From positions 1 through 64,000 of the forward strand of contig DFJW01000113.1 in NCBI GenBank assembly GCA_002373775.1: a DNA stretch of 64,000 nucleotides, in the 5' to 3' direction. Source of the DNA: Ruminococcus flavefaciens (GTDB lineage Bacteria; Bacillota; Clostridia; Oscillospirales; Ruminococcaceae). A program made the position numbers and the translations under genes. Each line of letters starts with the position of its first letter. The stretch's first letter is position 1. Positions 1 through 8,812 of this stretch are shown piece after piece. Under the pieces are notes generated by a model. The model was not told the origin of the DNA. It saw nothing but the letters and a program-made list of their open reading frames with translations, and did no database searches.

Positions 1-507
1 AAAAAAATGCAGATTCCGCAGAACTTCACAGATTACGCTGAACTAAGGATCAACTCCCGTCTCGGAAAGTTTTTCGGAGATGAGGCTGATGCAAAGATCG
101 TCCTCGCAGAGGTTAAAACTCAGATCGAACTGGAACTTACAGTAAAATATAACAGCATGGTATTCCGTGCAGAGTGTACTGCTGAGGATAAATTCGTCGC
201 TCTCGATGACGCGATCGACAAGATCATCCGCCAGATACGCAAGAACAAGACTAAAGTTGAGAAAAAACTCAAGGACACAGCTTTCAAGGAGGCTTTTGCT
301 TATCCTGTACCTGAGTCCGTTGATTATGAGGTCATCAAGCATAAGAAGTTCAAGATGCGTCCTATGGATATAGAGGAAGCTATACTTCAGATGAATATGC
401 TCGACCACGAGTTCTTTATGTTCACAAATGCCGAAACAGGAGAAGTAAACGTTGTTTATAAACGTGACGACGGCAAATATGCCGTTCTTGAACCGGATAA
501 CGGCTGA
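1..507 (+). CDS. hpf: Ribosome hibernation promoting factor, long form (5' truncated by window edge)
   Basis: This is an HPF/YfiA-family protein that binds the 30S decoding region and, in the long form, drives formation of inactive 100S ribosome dimers in resting cells. The visible part holds the end of the N-terminal S30AE fold (KFFGDEADAKIVLAEVK, then a basic helix) and the conserved C-terminal dimerisation domain (from VIKHKKFKMRPM to the end). The reading frame is open to base 1. The first visible ATG at base 7 lies inside the conserved region (family members have about ten more N-terminal residues), so the true start is upstream of the window. A terminator follows the stop directly. Confidence 0.93.
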   Translation, partial: KKMQIPQNFTDYAELRINSRLGKFFGDEADAKIVLAEVKTQIELELTVKYNSMVFRAECTAEDKFVALDDAIDKIIRQIRKNKTKVEKKLKDTAFKEAFAYPVPESVDYEVIKHKKFKMRPMDIEEAILQMNMLDHEFFMFTNAETGEVNVVYKRDDGKYAVLEPDNG

Positions 508-516
508 TAATTCTTG

Positions 517-550
517 CATGCAGGGATCTCTTCCCTGCATGTTCTTTATT
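517..550 (+). terminator. Rho-independent terminator after hpf
   Basis: A perfect 10-bp stem (517-526 with 532-541, five-base loop) is followed by a T-rich tail. The tail runs into the ribosome site of the next gene, so some readthrough into the LUD gene is possible. Confidence 0.75.
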
Positions 551-563
551 GGAGGTATTTTAT

Positions 564-1235
564 ATGAACGAAAACAAAAAGTCCGCACTGAAGCTGCGAA
601 TCAACGCAGTCGGCGAAAAGCTGAAAAAGAACAATATGGAGTTCTACTATGCTGAGACCGCAAAGGATGTCTGTCCCATTGTGGAGTCACTTATGAAGGA
701 GGGCGACACTGTAACTCACGGCGGTTCTGTCAGCATGGCTGAATGCGGTATAAACGAACTGCTCAACTCCGGAAGGTACAATTACCTCGACCGCTCAAAG
801 GCACAGTCCAGAGAAGAAGTGGAAGAGATATACAGAAAGGCTTTTTCTGCTGATGTGTATATTTCCAGCGCCAATGCCATTACTGAGGACGGTGTGCTCT
901 ATAATGTTGACGGAAACAGCAACAGGATAGCTGCTATCGCATTCGGTCCTGCTTCTGTCATAATCATCGCCGGATACAACAAGATCGTCCGTGACCTGAA
1001 AGCTGCTGAGGTAAGAGTAAAAACAGAAGCTGCTCCTCCGAACTGTGTGCGTCTCTCATGCGAGACATACTGCGCCGAAAAAGGAAAATGCGTTTCGCTT
1101 TCGAAAGCTGACCACCAGATGAGCGACGGATGCGGCGGTGACGGACGGATATGCTGCAATTACCTTATCTCCGCTCAGCAGAGACACAAGGGCAGGATAA
1201 AAGTCATCATCGTCGGTGAAGAACTCGGATTCTGA
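564..1235 (+). CDS. LUD-domain protein (LutC/YkgG-like)
   Basis: About 223 residues. It matches the LUD (former DUF162) family, whose members include the lactate-utilisation proteins LutB and LutC. Visible family features are VTHGGSVSMAECGI near residues 45-60, DVYISSANAITEDG in the middle, and AFGPASVIIIAGYNKIV. The C-terminal part has an extra cysteine-rich stretch (CETYCAEKGKC, CGGDGRICC) that could bind a metal or Fe-S centre; this is inference. The start is the ATG at 564, with GGAGG at 551-555; a TTG at 549 lies upstream of that site. No lutA/lutB partner is nearby, so lactate metabolism should not be assumed. Confidence 0.82.
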   Translation: MNENKKSALKLRINAVGEKLKKNNMEFYYAETAKDVCPIVESLMKEGDTVTHGGSVSMAECGINELLNSGRYNYLDRSKAQSREEVEEIYRKAFSADVYISSANAITEDGVLYNVDGNSNRIAAIAFGPASVIIIAGYNKIVRDLKAAEVRVKTEAAPPNCVRLSCETYCAEKGKCVSLSKADHQMSDGCGGDGRICCNYLISAQQRHKGRIKVIIVGEELGF

Positions 1236-1239
1236 GCCA

Positions 1240-2067
1240 ATGTCAGAAACATACTATTTACTGTTTTTCTTCATTATCTACGCTTTCTTCGGCTGGTGCC
1301 TTGAAGTTGTATATCAGGCTGTCGAGCACGGAAAATTCATAAACCGCGGGTTTCTCAACGGACCTTATTGTCCTATATACGGCTTCGGAGTCATCATAGT
1401 TTCAGGTGCGCTTGATCCGATAAAAGGAAATCTCATCGTACTCTACGCAGGTTCTGTCGTGCTTACGAGCATACTCGAACTCGCAACGGGATTCCTGCTG
1501 GATAAGATATTCAGCATGCACTGGTGGGATTACTCCGGTGAACGTCTGAATCTGGGCGGATATATCTGCCTTAAATTCTCGCTGCTCTGGGGAGTAGCTT
1601 GCATCGTCACCGTGAGGCTGATACACCCGGCAGTTTCAGGCTTCGTGGGACTGATCCCGTACAAGGCAGGATGCGTCATCATAGCCGTTTCCCTGATCGG
1701 ATTCACCAGTGATCTTATCGTCACGGTGCTCGCTATCATACACTATAAGAAACGCATACTCCTGCTCGAAAACATCGCGGCACAGATGCGGAAAGTGTCT
1801 GATGCTGCGGGAGAAAGACTTTTCGGTGCTGTTGAAACTGCAAAGGCAAGAAAAGAAGTTCTTGATGAGAAAAACGCTGACAATCTCCGCAGACTCGAAG
1901 AGCTCCGCGAACGCTACCGCGCTTATTCCGAGAAGATAGAACACAATATCAGGCGAATCATGCGTTCCTTCCCGACGCTTTCACAGATACGGGCTGTAAA
2001 CTTCCGGGAGCAGCTGGAAGAACTGCGAAAAAACCTGTCAGACAATGACAGCAATGAACAGAAATAA
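1240..2067 (+). CDS. Putative ABC-transporter type IV membrane protein (CmpB family)
   Basis: About 275 residues. The N-terminal two thirds are multi-spanning and begin with the family hallmark FFGWCLEVVYQ followed by NRGFLNGPYCPIYGFG, typical of the uncharacterised ABC_trans_CmpB (COG4905) family. The C-terminal third is a charged, probably coiled-coil cytoplasmic tail. The ATG at 1240 starts five bases after the LUD stop; an in-frame GTG at 1216 would overlap the LUD gene and is a less likely start. The spacing suggests co-transcription with the LUD gene. No ATPase partner lies nearby, and transport by this family has not been shown, so the product name is a family label only. Confidence 0.75.
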   Translation: MSETYYLLFFFIIYAFFGWCLEVVYQAVEHGKFINRGFLNGPYCPIYGFGVIIVSGALDPIKGNLIVLYAGSVVLTSILELATGFLLDKIFSMHWWDYSGERLNLGGYICLKFSLLWGVACIVTVRLIHPAVSGFVGLIPYKAGCVIIAVSLIGFTSDLIVTVLAIIHYKKRILLLENIAAQMRKVSDAAGERLFGAVETAKARKEVLDEKNADNLRRLEELRERYRAYSEKIEHNIRRIMRSFPTLSQIRAVNFREQLEELRKNLSDNDSNEQK

Positions 2068-2117
2068 CGGGCAGCATCGTCTGCCCGGAAAACCAAATAT
2101 GAAAGGACATAATTCCA

Positions 2118-3515
2118 ATGGACAGTTCTAATAATTCAAAATCGACCTCAAGCAGCTTCGGCAGCAAGATAGGATTCATACTTGCCGCTGCCGGTTCGGC
2201 AGTCGGTCTGGGAAACATTTGGCGTTTCCCTTATCTGGCAGCAAAATACGGCGGCGGCATTTTCCTGCTGATATATCTCCTGCTTGCCGTTACTTTCGGA
2301 TTCACGCTTATGCTGACCGAGATCGCTATCGGCAGAAAGACAGGAAAGAGCGTTATCGGTGCATACAAGGAGATAAACAAGAAATTCTCTCCGCTCTGCT
2401 GGATAGCAGCTGCCGTCCCCGCGCTCATACTCCCCTACTACTGTGTTATCGGCGGATGGGTAATGAAGTACATGACAGTCTTCATGACAGGCGCAGGTGC
2501 TGATGCTGCAAACAAGTCTTTCGGCACTGATCCAGCCGGCGAAAGCATCGGCATGTTCAGTGACTTTATCAGCCATACCGCTCAGCCAATGGTATTCTTC
2601 GTCATATATGTCCTGCTGAACGCTGTTGTAGTCATACTCGGTGTTGAAAAGGGCATTGAAAATGTCAGCAAATTCCTTATGCCGGTCCTGCTCCTTATAA
2701 TCATCGGTATAACGATCTATACCATGACTCTCGACGGAACAGGACAGGGCGTCAAGTATTACCTGCTGCCAGATCTTGACGGAATGACTCTGGAAAAGCT
2801 GCTGAAGACCATTGCAGCAGCAGCCGGTCAGCTGTTCTACTCCATGTCGATAGCTATGGGCATACTCGTTACATACGGTTCTTACATGAGAAAAGAAGAC
2901 TCTCTTGAAAGCTCTGTAAGACAGATCGAGATATTCGATACTGTTGTAGCTGTACTCGCCGGAATGATAATCGTTCCGGCTGTCTATGCCTTCTCATCAG
3001 GCGATGTGAACGCCGGCCCCGGACTTATGTTCATAACTATGCCGAAGGTATTTGACCAGATGCCTGCCGGTCAGTTCATCGGTGCTGCATTCTTTATACT
3101 TGTGCTTCTCGCTGCTCTGACTTCCTCGATCTCACTCATGGAGACTGTCACATCAGTCATTATGGAAAAGACCGGCATGGACCGTTTTAAGAGCTGTATG
3201 ACTGTTGTCATCCTATCTCTCGTCCTCGGATCACTTTCTGTACTCGGCTACAGCTCATGGTCAGATGTGACAATCTTCGACATGCAGATACTCGATTTCT
3301 TCGACTTCATCACAAATAATATCATGATGCCGATCGTTGCTCTCCTCACATGTATACTCATCGGCTGGGTAGTAAAAACAAAATATATCGAAGATGAAGT
3401 TCTCTACGGAGAAAAAGTATTCCGCAGCAAGATGCTCTACAGGGCTATGATAAAATATGTCTGCCCTGTATTTATGGTGATAATCCTTGTTACCCCGTTC
3501 GTTACCAAGATATGA
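2118..3515 (+). CDS. Sodium-dependent transporter, NSS (SNF) family
   Basis: 465 residues with 11-12 predicted membrane spans. The N-terminal GFILAAAGSAVGLGNIWRFP is the signature of sodium-coupled neurotransmitter:sodium symporters, whose bacterial members import amino acids such as tryptophan. The length is normal for prokaryotic members. The start ATG has GAAAGGA about ten bases upstream. The gene follows the CmpB-like gene by 50 bases and its stop touches the SIMPL gene, so a shared transcript is likely. The substrate cannot be read from the sequence. Confidence 0.92.
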   Translation: MDSSNNSKSTSSSFGSKIGFILAAAGSAVGLGNIWRFPYLAAKYGGGIFLLIYLLLAVTFGFTLMLTEIAIGRKTGKSVIGAYKEINKKFSPLCWIAAAVPALILPYYCVIGGWVMKYMTVFMTGAGADAANKSFGTDPAGESIGMFSDFISHTAQPMVFFVIYVLLNAVVVILGVEKGIENVSKFLMPVLLLIIIGITIYTMTLDGTGQGVKYYLLPDLDGMTLEKLLKTIAAAAGQLFYSMSIAMGILVTYGSYMRKEDSLESSVRQIEIFDTVVAVLAGMIIVPAVYAFSSGDVNAGPGLMFITMPKVFDQMPAGQFIGAAFFILVLLAALTSSISLMETVTSVIMEKTGMDRFKSCMTVVILSLVLGSLSVLGYSSWSDVTIFDMQILDFFDFITNNIMMPIVALLTCILIGWVVKTKYIEDEVLYGEKVFRSKMLYRAMIKYVCPVFMVIILVTPFVTKI

Positions 3516-3523
3516 GGTGTATC

Positions 3524-4186
3524 ATGAATAAAACTATTTCCGTTACCGGTATCGGTTCTGTCAGCGCTGCACCGGATACTATCGTTATTTTCCTCACTCT
3601 GAGCACCATTGATAAAGATCACTCAAAAGCCATGGATTCGGCTGCTGTACAGGAGGAAGAACTGCGCAGGAGCATTGCTTCTGCCGGTATCTCAGGAAGC
3701 GAGCTGAAAACAACTGCTTTCAATGTGCGGACCGAATACTCATCTGTTCAGGATGAGCACGGGAATTACCAGAACGTATTCTCAGGATACAGATGCAGCC
3801 ACAGTTTCAGCCTTGAGATAAAGCTGGATATCCCGCTGCTCGAAAAGGTGCTGAGCGCAGTTGCATCAGGTGCTTCCGAACCTGAACTCTCCATTTCATT
3901 CACCGTCAGGGACACTGCATCTCTCACCGGCACACTTCTTGAAAACGCCGCAGAAAATGCCCGTTCGCAGGCTGAGATACTTTGCAGGGCATCTGGTGCT
4001 TCCCTCGGTGAACTCATCCGCATAGATCATGTGCAGAAAAAACAGTCCTTCACTTCAGATACGAGATACGATATCGAAATGAACTGCCTGTACGCAGCAG
4101 GCGCCGGACTCCGGAAATCTGTCAGCATCGAACCGGATAATATCACACTTACGGATTCTGCCGAATTCGTCTGGGAACTGCTGTAA
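3524..4186 (+). CDS. SIMPL-domain (DUF541) protein
   Basis: About 220 residues. The N-terminal ISVTGIGSVSAAPDTIVIFL and the later FSGYRCSHSFSLEIK are typical of the SIMPL/DUF541 family (relatives of BP26 and YggE). No signal peptide is visible, although many relatives are exported. An upstream ATG at 3512 overlaps the previous stop; the ATG at 3524 is preferred because GAGGTG at 3514-3519 sits at normal distance. A strong terminator follows the gene. The family function is poorly defined, and the fusion to the symporter transcript gives no further clue. Confidence 0.85.
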   Translation: MNKTISVTGIGSVSAAPDTIVIFLTLSTIDKDHSKAMDSAAVQEEELRRSIASAGISGSELKTTAFNVRTEYSSVQDEHGNYQNVFSGYRCSHSFSLEIKLDIPLLEKVLSAVASGASEPELSISFTVRDTASLTGTLLENAAENARSQAEILCRASGASLGELIRIDHVQKKQSFTSDTRYDIEMNCLYAAGAGLRKSVSIEPDNITLTDSAEFVWELL

Positions 4187-4190
4187 ATGC

Positions 4191-4224
4191 GCGTGACGCA
4201 TCATTGTGATGCGTCACGCTTTTT
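4191..4224 (+). terminator. Rho-independent terminator
   Basis: A perfect 13-bp inverted repeat (4191-4203 with 4207-4219) with a three-base loop is followed by TTTTT. It ends the LUD-to-SIMPL transcript. Confidence 0.88.
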
Positions 4225-4225
4225 A

Positions 4226-4374
4226 TTATCCATTCTCCGAAAGATACGCTGACAGCCGGCTTTCGAGTATATCTCCGCTCATTGAAAGCTTGTCAGATAT
4301 CTTCGCTCTGATCTGATGCACTGCCATTTTCCCGGCATCTATTGCTCTTTCCGGGATCCTATGGTATAATAATG
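4226..4374 (-). pseudogene. Possible gene remnant, C-terminal coding fragment
   Basis: On the minus strand a frame ending in TAA at 4226-4228 reads as ordinary protein, including AVHQIRAKISDKLSMSGD and ESRLSAYLSENG. It is open back into the AraC promoter region, with no ribosome site or convincing start. The helix-turn-helix-like ending recalls the C-termini of some ImmA/IrrE peptidases, but that is only an impression. It could be the end of a lost gene or a short unrecognised ORF starting at an internal ATG. Confidence 0.3.
4342..4370 (+). promoter_or_regulatory. Sigma-A promoter of the AraC regulator gene
   Basis: TTGCTC (4342-4347), a 17-base spacer and TATAAT (4365-4370) with an extended -10 TG. 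The start point would be near 4377, giving a very short leader with CGGAGGTG before the ATG. Confidence 0.7.
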
Positions 4375-4393
4375 ATATCCCGGAGGTGATAGG

Positions 4394-5185
4394 ATGAAAA
4401 TAATCAGTATCACGCTGAATTGCCGGCGTGATAAAGCAGCTAACGGCGAAACAGGTCCGGATGCTGTACTCTATTATTTCAGATCACCGGTAGTGTTTTC
4501 TGCTGCCGGACATGACAAAGTTTACAAAGAGGATACCGCCATCATCTTCAGCAGCGGATATAAACAGTACTTCCGTTCGGCTGACGGCAGTCCCATACGC
4601 TACGACTGCGTTCGCTTCCGTTCGTCTTCTGCGGACCGGCAGTATATGGCTTCCATGAACCTGCCTATAGATTCGCCTGTGGAGATCAGCGACGGATTCG
4701 TTATATCGTCCACTCTTAAAAGCATGAAATCCCGCTCACAGCGCAAGGGAAAGCATCTCAGCGAATTCATGGAACTTTGCATGCGGATACTCTTCATTTC
4801 CCTGAGTGAAGCAGCTGAACCGGTCACGGTAACACACGGTGAAACTATCCCGAGATACGCAGAGCTAAAAAAGCTGAGGGACGATATCTACGACGATCCA
4901 ATGAATGACTGGTCTGTAGATACGATATGTGATGACCTGAACATAAGCAAAGCCTATTTCCACCGCCTTTACCTTGAGGCTTTCGGCGTTACATGCAGAC
5001 AGGATGTCATAGAGAGCAGGCTGATGTATGCAGGTGAACTGCTGAAAAATACTGACCTTTCCATCAGTGCGATCGCCGAGCAGTGCGGTTATGACAGCGA
5101 TTCATATTTCATGCGTCAATTCAAGCAGCATAAGGGATGCACTCCTTCGGAATTCAGGCGCAGGATACCGGAACAGAATGAATGA
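4394..5185 (+). CDS. AraC-family transcriptional regulator
   Basis: 263 residues. The C-terminal ~100 residues contain two helix-turn-helix units, visible as WSVDTICDDLNISKAYFHRL and ISAIAEQCGYDSDSYFMRQF followed by KQHKGCTPSEFRR, the standard AraC DNA-binding domain. The N-terminal half looks like an AraC-type cupin sensor. The gene has its own promoter and ribosome site and stands alone between a terminator and the VanY-like gene. Its ligand and targets are unknown; the divergent sugar regulators of this family make a carbohydrate signal possible, but nothing here proves it. Confidence 0.93.
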   Translation: MKIISITLNCRRDKAANGETGPDAVLYYFRSPVVFSAAGHDKVYKEDTAIIFSSGYKQYFRSADGSPIRYDCVRFRSSSADRQYMASMNLPIDSPVEISDGFVISSTLKSMKSRSQRKGKHLSEFMELCMRILFISLSEAAEPVTVTHGETIPRYAELKKLRDDIYDDPMNDWSVDTICDDLNISKAYFHRLYLEAFGVTCRQDVIESRLMYAGELLKNTDLSISAIAEQCGYDSDSYFMRQFKQHKGCTPSEFRRRIPEQNE

Positions 5186-5251
5186 TCTCCCCTTTTCGTC
5201 AAATTATCAGTAAAATATCAGAAAAAAGTTACAAAATAGTTTCAAAAAGAC

Positions 5252-5280
5252 TTTACAAGTTAAAAAAAGTATGGTATAAT
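5252..5280 (+). promoter_or_regulatory. Sigma-A promoter of the VanY-like gene
   Basis: TTTACA (5252-5257), 17-base spacer, TATAAT (5275-5280) preceded by TGG. The ten bases ending in this -10 are identical to those of the AraC promoter. The leader to 5379 is about 92 bases. Confidence 0.75.
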
Positions 5281-5378
5281 AATTCCAATTGGTGTACTGC
5301 ATCATTGGTTAATTTGTATATTATGTTTTATTTATAGATATTATCAGTAAAAAGATATATAAGGAGAGATTCTTTTAT

Positions 5379-6446
5379 ATGAATAACGGAAACAGGCGCA
5401 GATACAATAAAAGAGCTCGCGCCTCAAGAAGTTATAAAGTAAGGTACGACAGGATCCTCGCTGTTGTACTTGTTATCATAGTTCTCATTGTTATTCTCAC
5501 ATCCTGCATGAAGAGCTGTTCAGGCGACAGCAAAAAAGACAGCAGTTCATCTGACACGGCAACTTCCGGAAGCACTGAAGGCTCAGCTTCCTCATCCACT
5601 ATCGTGGACAACCTCGAAACCAGCGGCACTCCGGTCACTCATACAGTTACTGATACCGAAACAGAAGCTCCTACAGCGCCGGAGTTCACTCTCGAAACTC
5701 ATGCGCACAGTGATATCTACCGCGGTGACCTTGTTCTCGTAAATGCAGACCACGAGTACACCTTCCCCGAAGACGACGCTAATATCGCTGCTCTCAGCGA
5801 CCTCATAGACTCGGATTGCTATCGCGTAAGCGATTACATAATCAAGCTCGATACGAAAGTCATCGTTCAGCTCAACGCCCTTATGAAGGGATTCTATACC
5901 GCTACTCAGAACTTTGACATCGTCGTTATCGGCGGATACCGCACTCTTGCTGAACAGGATGACCGCTACAACAGCGGAAGTTCAGGATTCAAGGGCGGCT
6001 ACTCAGATTATCACACCGCAAGATCATTTGATATGGGCATCTTCCCGACCGACGGTCTCAGTTCATCCGGCTACTACGCTCCCATGGGCGAATACGCTTG
6101 GATCAGCGAGCATGCTGCTGAATACGGATTCGTTGAGCGTTTCCCGGACGGCAAGGAAGCTTTCACCGGCGAAGAAGCAAGGACTCAGACATACAGATAT
6201 GTTGGCGTGCCTCACGCTGCTTATATGAAGCAGAATGACCTTTGTCTGGAAGAGTATATAGATCTTCTGAGAGAGCATAATAATACCGATCCTATTGAAT
6301 TTGAGACTGACGGAAAGCTCTACCAGATCTATTTTGCTCCGGCTGACGGTACAGGAAATACCGATATCCCCGTACCCGCCAACAAGGTATATGATATCTC
6401 CGGAAATAATGTTGACGGATTTATCGTTACTGTTACCATGAATTAA
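5379..6446 (+). CDS. VanY-like M15 D,D-carboxypeptidase homologue with altered active site
   Basis: 355 residues. A basic N-terminus and one membrane span (about residues 25-42) lead into a Ser/Thr-rich outer linker (about 45-110) and an M15 peptidase domain. Family members trim the terminal D-Ala of peptidoglycan stems using two zinc motifs, SxHxxGxAxD and EPWHxRYVG. Here the first reads SDYHTARSFD, with the histidine shifted by one place, and the second reads RTQTYRYVG, lacking the Glu and His. The fold seems kept (EYAWISEHAAEYGF is present), so the protein may bind rather than cut cell wall, or use other ligands. The ribosome site is AAGGAGAG. Confidence 0.8.
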   Translation: MNNGNRRRYNKRARASRSYKVRYDRILAVVLVIIVLIVILTSCMKSCSGDSKKDSSSSDTATSGSTEGSASSSTIVDNLETSGTPVTHTVTDTETEAPTAPEFTLETHAHSDIYRGDLVLVNADHEYTFPEDDANIAALSDLIDSDCYRVSDYIIKLDTKVIVQLNALMKGFYTATQNFDIVVIGGYRTLAEQDDRYNSGSSGFKGGYSDYHTARSFDMGIFPTDGLSSSGYYAPMGEYAWISEHAAEYGFVERFPDGKEAFTGEEARTQTYRYVGVPHAAYMKQNDLCLEEYIDLLREHNNTDPIEFETDGKLYQIYFAPADGTGNTDIPVPANKVYDISGNNVDGFIVTVTMN

Positions 6447-6463
6447 CAAACCATATATACAAT

Positions 6464-6497
6464 GTCCCCCGCAAGGGGGACAAAATTTCTGATTTTT
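6464..6497 (+). terminator. Probable terminator after the VanY-like gene
   Basis: TGTCCCCC (6464-6471) pairs with GGGGGACA (6476-6483) around a GCAA loop. The following tract (AAAATTTCTGATTTTT) is only partly T-rich. Confidence 0.6.
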
Positions 6498-6543
6498 AGC
6501 CCTTGCCGCTGGGATCTTTGCAATGCGGCAGAATGGAGATAAT

Positions 6544-8181
6544 GTGAAAGTATTACCGCTTATCATATGTGCGGCAATGCTTCCGGCTGCGGTCTGCACT
6601 TCGTGCGGAGACAATGACCGCGGTGACGGAGCAAATCATATGTATGACGCTTCTCTTATAGGCAATCCTCAGAGCCTTGATCCTCAGTATGCTGATGACC
6701 AGTCTTCAAACACCGTGATACAGAATATGTTCAGCGGACTTATGCGGTCGGACGCATACGGAAATATATCCTGCTGCAATGCAGCTTCTTACTCAGTATC
6801 AGATGACGGTACAAAGTATACTTTTCAGCTCAGGCGTGATAATTACTGGTTCATAGACAAGAACCGTGACGATATCATGGACAAGGGCGAGTACTTTCCT
6901 GTGACAGCCGGTGACTATGAATTCGCACTGAAACGCCTGCTTGATCCGCGCATGCAGTCGCCTTACGCATGGGATTATTCCTGCATCAAGGGCGGAGAGA
7001 GCATCATAAAAGGTGAGCTTTCACCAGACAGTGCAGGTGTCAGGGCTGTGGATGATACTACGCTGGAGATCGAACTGGAGTACCCGTGTGCAGAATTCCT
7101 TGAACTGCTTGCTGCCTCCCCGGCTTCTCCGTGCAATGAAGAATTCTTTACATCCACTAAGGGACGTTACGGGCTCGATGACAATTCCATAATGTCCAAC
7201 GGTCCTTTCTACCTCAGGCAGTGGTTCTATGATCCCTATGGTCATCATAATATCCTGTACATGCGCAGGAACGATATGAATTCAAGTCCGGAAGATCCTG
7301 TGATACCAGCTTATCTCAGCTTTACGATCGAGCGCAGTGAGAGTGATGCCGCAGAGCTTTTCAAGGACGGCGACATCGACTGTTTCTCAACTCTCAGCGA
7401 TTCGTACAGCTCAAAAAAATACGCCATAACCGGCACTAAGACTATGACTCTCGGACTGATCTTCAATCCGGAGGATAAGTATTTCAAGAACGAGAATATG
7501 CGTCGTGCTCTCGCCTGCTCTATCGACCGTGAAGCTCTTGATGAGACGCTTGACAGTGACCTGAAAGCCGCTTACGGGATAATCCCTCCGGCTGTGAACA
7601 TAGCCGGCAGGAGCTACCGCGAACTCTCAGCAGATGTACAGTTCGACAGCTATGATCTTTCCGCGGCTGCTGAATACTGCGAAAAAGGAAAGAAGGAAGC
7701 AAAGACTGCTTCAGTTGAAGGTGTGAAGATAATCGTATGCGCCGATACTTTCGACTCCAGATGCCTGCACTTCCTTTCACAAAGCTGGCAGGATTCGCTG
7801 GGTATGTATATCGGCATTGAAGACGTTTCAAGAGAGGATTTTTTCAGAAGACTGGAGGAAGGCGATTACAGTATCGCCCTATATCCGCTGGAAGGTAAAA
7901 TGCCGACAGGTCTTTCCGTGATAAGACAGTTCGAGTCAGATCAGTGGCTCAGAGGAAGTGCAAAGGATGGTCAGTACACTTCTGATATCCTCCGCTGTGA
8001 CGATATCCCTTCGCTTATCGAAGGCTATGCGGCAGCGGAAAAGGAAATACTCAGCAGATACAGCTTTATACCGCTGTTTTATAAGAATAATTACGTCGTT
8101 GCCGGCAAGGACAATGAGGATATCTTCCTGATCCCCGGATCTGACGCACTCGATTTCAGACTCGCCAAGAACTACGGCTGA
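6544..8181 (+). CDS. Orphan extracellular solute-binding lipoprotein, family 5 (OppA-like)
   Basis: About 545 residues from the GTG at 6544, which has GGAG at 6535-6538; an ATG at 6523 lacks a ribosome site. It starts with a short lipoprotein-type signal ending at CTSC (lipid cysteine about residue 21). The mature part has family-5 marks: [20 protein letters not shown] near the start, [11 protein letters not shown], and [19 protein letters not shown] in the middle. Such proteins capture peptides, nickel or oligosaccharides for an ABC importer. No permease or ATPase genes are adjacent, so it either serves a distant importer or has a sensing or surface role. smpB follows after 17 bases. Confidence 0.87.
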   Translation: MKVLPLIICAAMLPAAVCTSCGDNDRGDGANHMYDASLIGNPQSLDPQYADDQSSNTVIQNMFSGLMRSDAYGNISCCNAASYSVSDDGTKYTFQLRRDNYWFIDKNRDDIMDKGEYFPVTAGDYEFALKRLLDPRMQSPYAWDYSCIKGGESIIKGELSPDSAGVRAVDDTTLEIELEYPCAEFLELLAASPASPCNEEFFTSTKGRYGLDDNSIMSNGPFYLRQWFYDPYGHHNILYMRRNDMNSSPEDPVIPAYLSFTIERSESDAAELFKDGDIDCFSTLSDSYSSKKYAITGTKTMTLGLIFNPEDKYFKNENMRRALACSIDREALDETLDSDLKAAYGIIPPAVNIAGRSYRELSADVQFDSYDLSAAAEYCEKGKKEAKTASVEGVKIIVCADTFDSRCLHFLSQSWQDSLGMYIGIEDVSREDFFRRLEEGDYSIALYPLEGKMPTGLSVIRQFESDQWLRGSAKDGQYTSDILRCDDIPSLIEGYAAAEKEILSRYSFIPLFYKNNYVVAGKDNEDIFLIPGSDALDFRLAKNYG

Positions 8182-8198
8182 TATTAGGAGATGATATT

Positions 8199-8663
8199 AT
8201 GCGTTCTAAAGGAATTAAAACGATCGCCGAAAACAGAAAGGCACGCCATGATTACTTCATACTTGAGACCTATGAGGCGGGTATAGAACTCGTCGGCACT
8301 GAGGTCAAATCCATACGTCAGGGCGGTGTGAACCTCAAAGACGCATGGTGTTCCATAGATCACGGCGAGCTTTTTGTAAGAGGCATGCACATTTCCCCAT
8401 ACGAAAAGGGAAATATCTTCAACCGCGATCCTATGCGCGTCCGCCGTCTGCTCATGCACAGACGCGAGATAAACAAACTGTTCGGCACTGTCAAGCAGGA
8501 CGGACTTTCACTGATACCGCTGAGCCTTTATTTCAAGGACTCAAGGGTAAAAGTGCAGGTAGGTCTCTGCAAGGGCAAAAAGCTCTATGACAAGCGTGAT
8601 GCTGCCGCCCAGCGCGATGCTAAGCGCGAGATCGACCGCAATCTCAAATCAAGAAACCAATAA
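8199..8663 (+). CDS. smpB: SsrA-binding protein SmpB
   Basis: 154 residues, normal length. SmpB binds tmRNA and delivers it to stalled ribosomes for trans-translation. Conserved features include the N-terminal [27 protein letters not shown], and a basic C-terminal tail ([20 protein letters not shown]). The start ATG has AGGAGATG upstream. The tmRNA gene is not within the window. The short gap behind the binding lipoprotein suggests partial co-transcription. Confidence 0.97.
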   Translation: MRSKGIKTIAENRKARHDYFILETYEAGIELVGTEVKSIRQGGVNLKDAWCSIDHGELFVRGMHISPYEKGNIFNRDPMRVRRLLMHRREINKLFGTVKQDGLSLIPLSLYFKDSRVKVQVGLCKGKKLYDKRDAAAQRDAKREIDRNLKSRNQ

Positions 8664-8670
8664 AATACTT

Positions 8671-8700
8671 CCGGCTGTATCATTTTAAAGCCGGATCTTT
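8671..8700 (+). terminator. Weak hairpin after smpB
   Basis: CCGGCT (8671-8676) pairs with AGCCGG (8689-8694) and is followed by ATCTTTATAT. It is a plausible but weak terminator. Confidence 0.4.
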
Positions 8701-8740
8701 ATATATTCACATTATATACAGCATTTTCTACAAAAACCTA

Positions 8741-8769
8741 TTGACAAAACGCCATTTATAGTTTATAAT
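8741..8769 (+). promoter_or_regulatory. Consensus sigma-A promoter of the YegP gene
   Basis: TTGACA (8741-8746), 17-base spacer, TATAAT (8764-8769): a perfect match, so strong expression of the small downstream gene is expected. Confidence 0.88.
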
Positions 8770-8812
8770 GATAGTGCAAAATATTGATCCCAAATGAAAG
8801 GTGTTGAAAATC

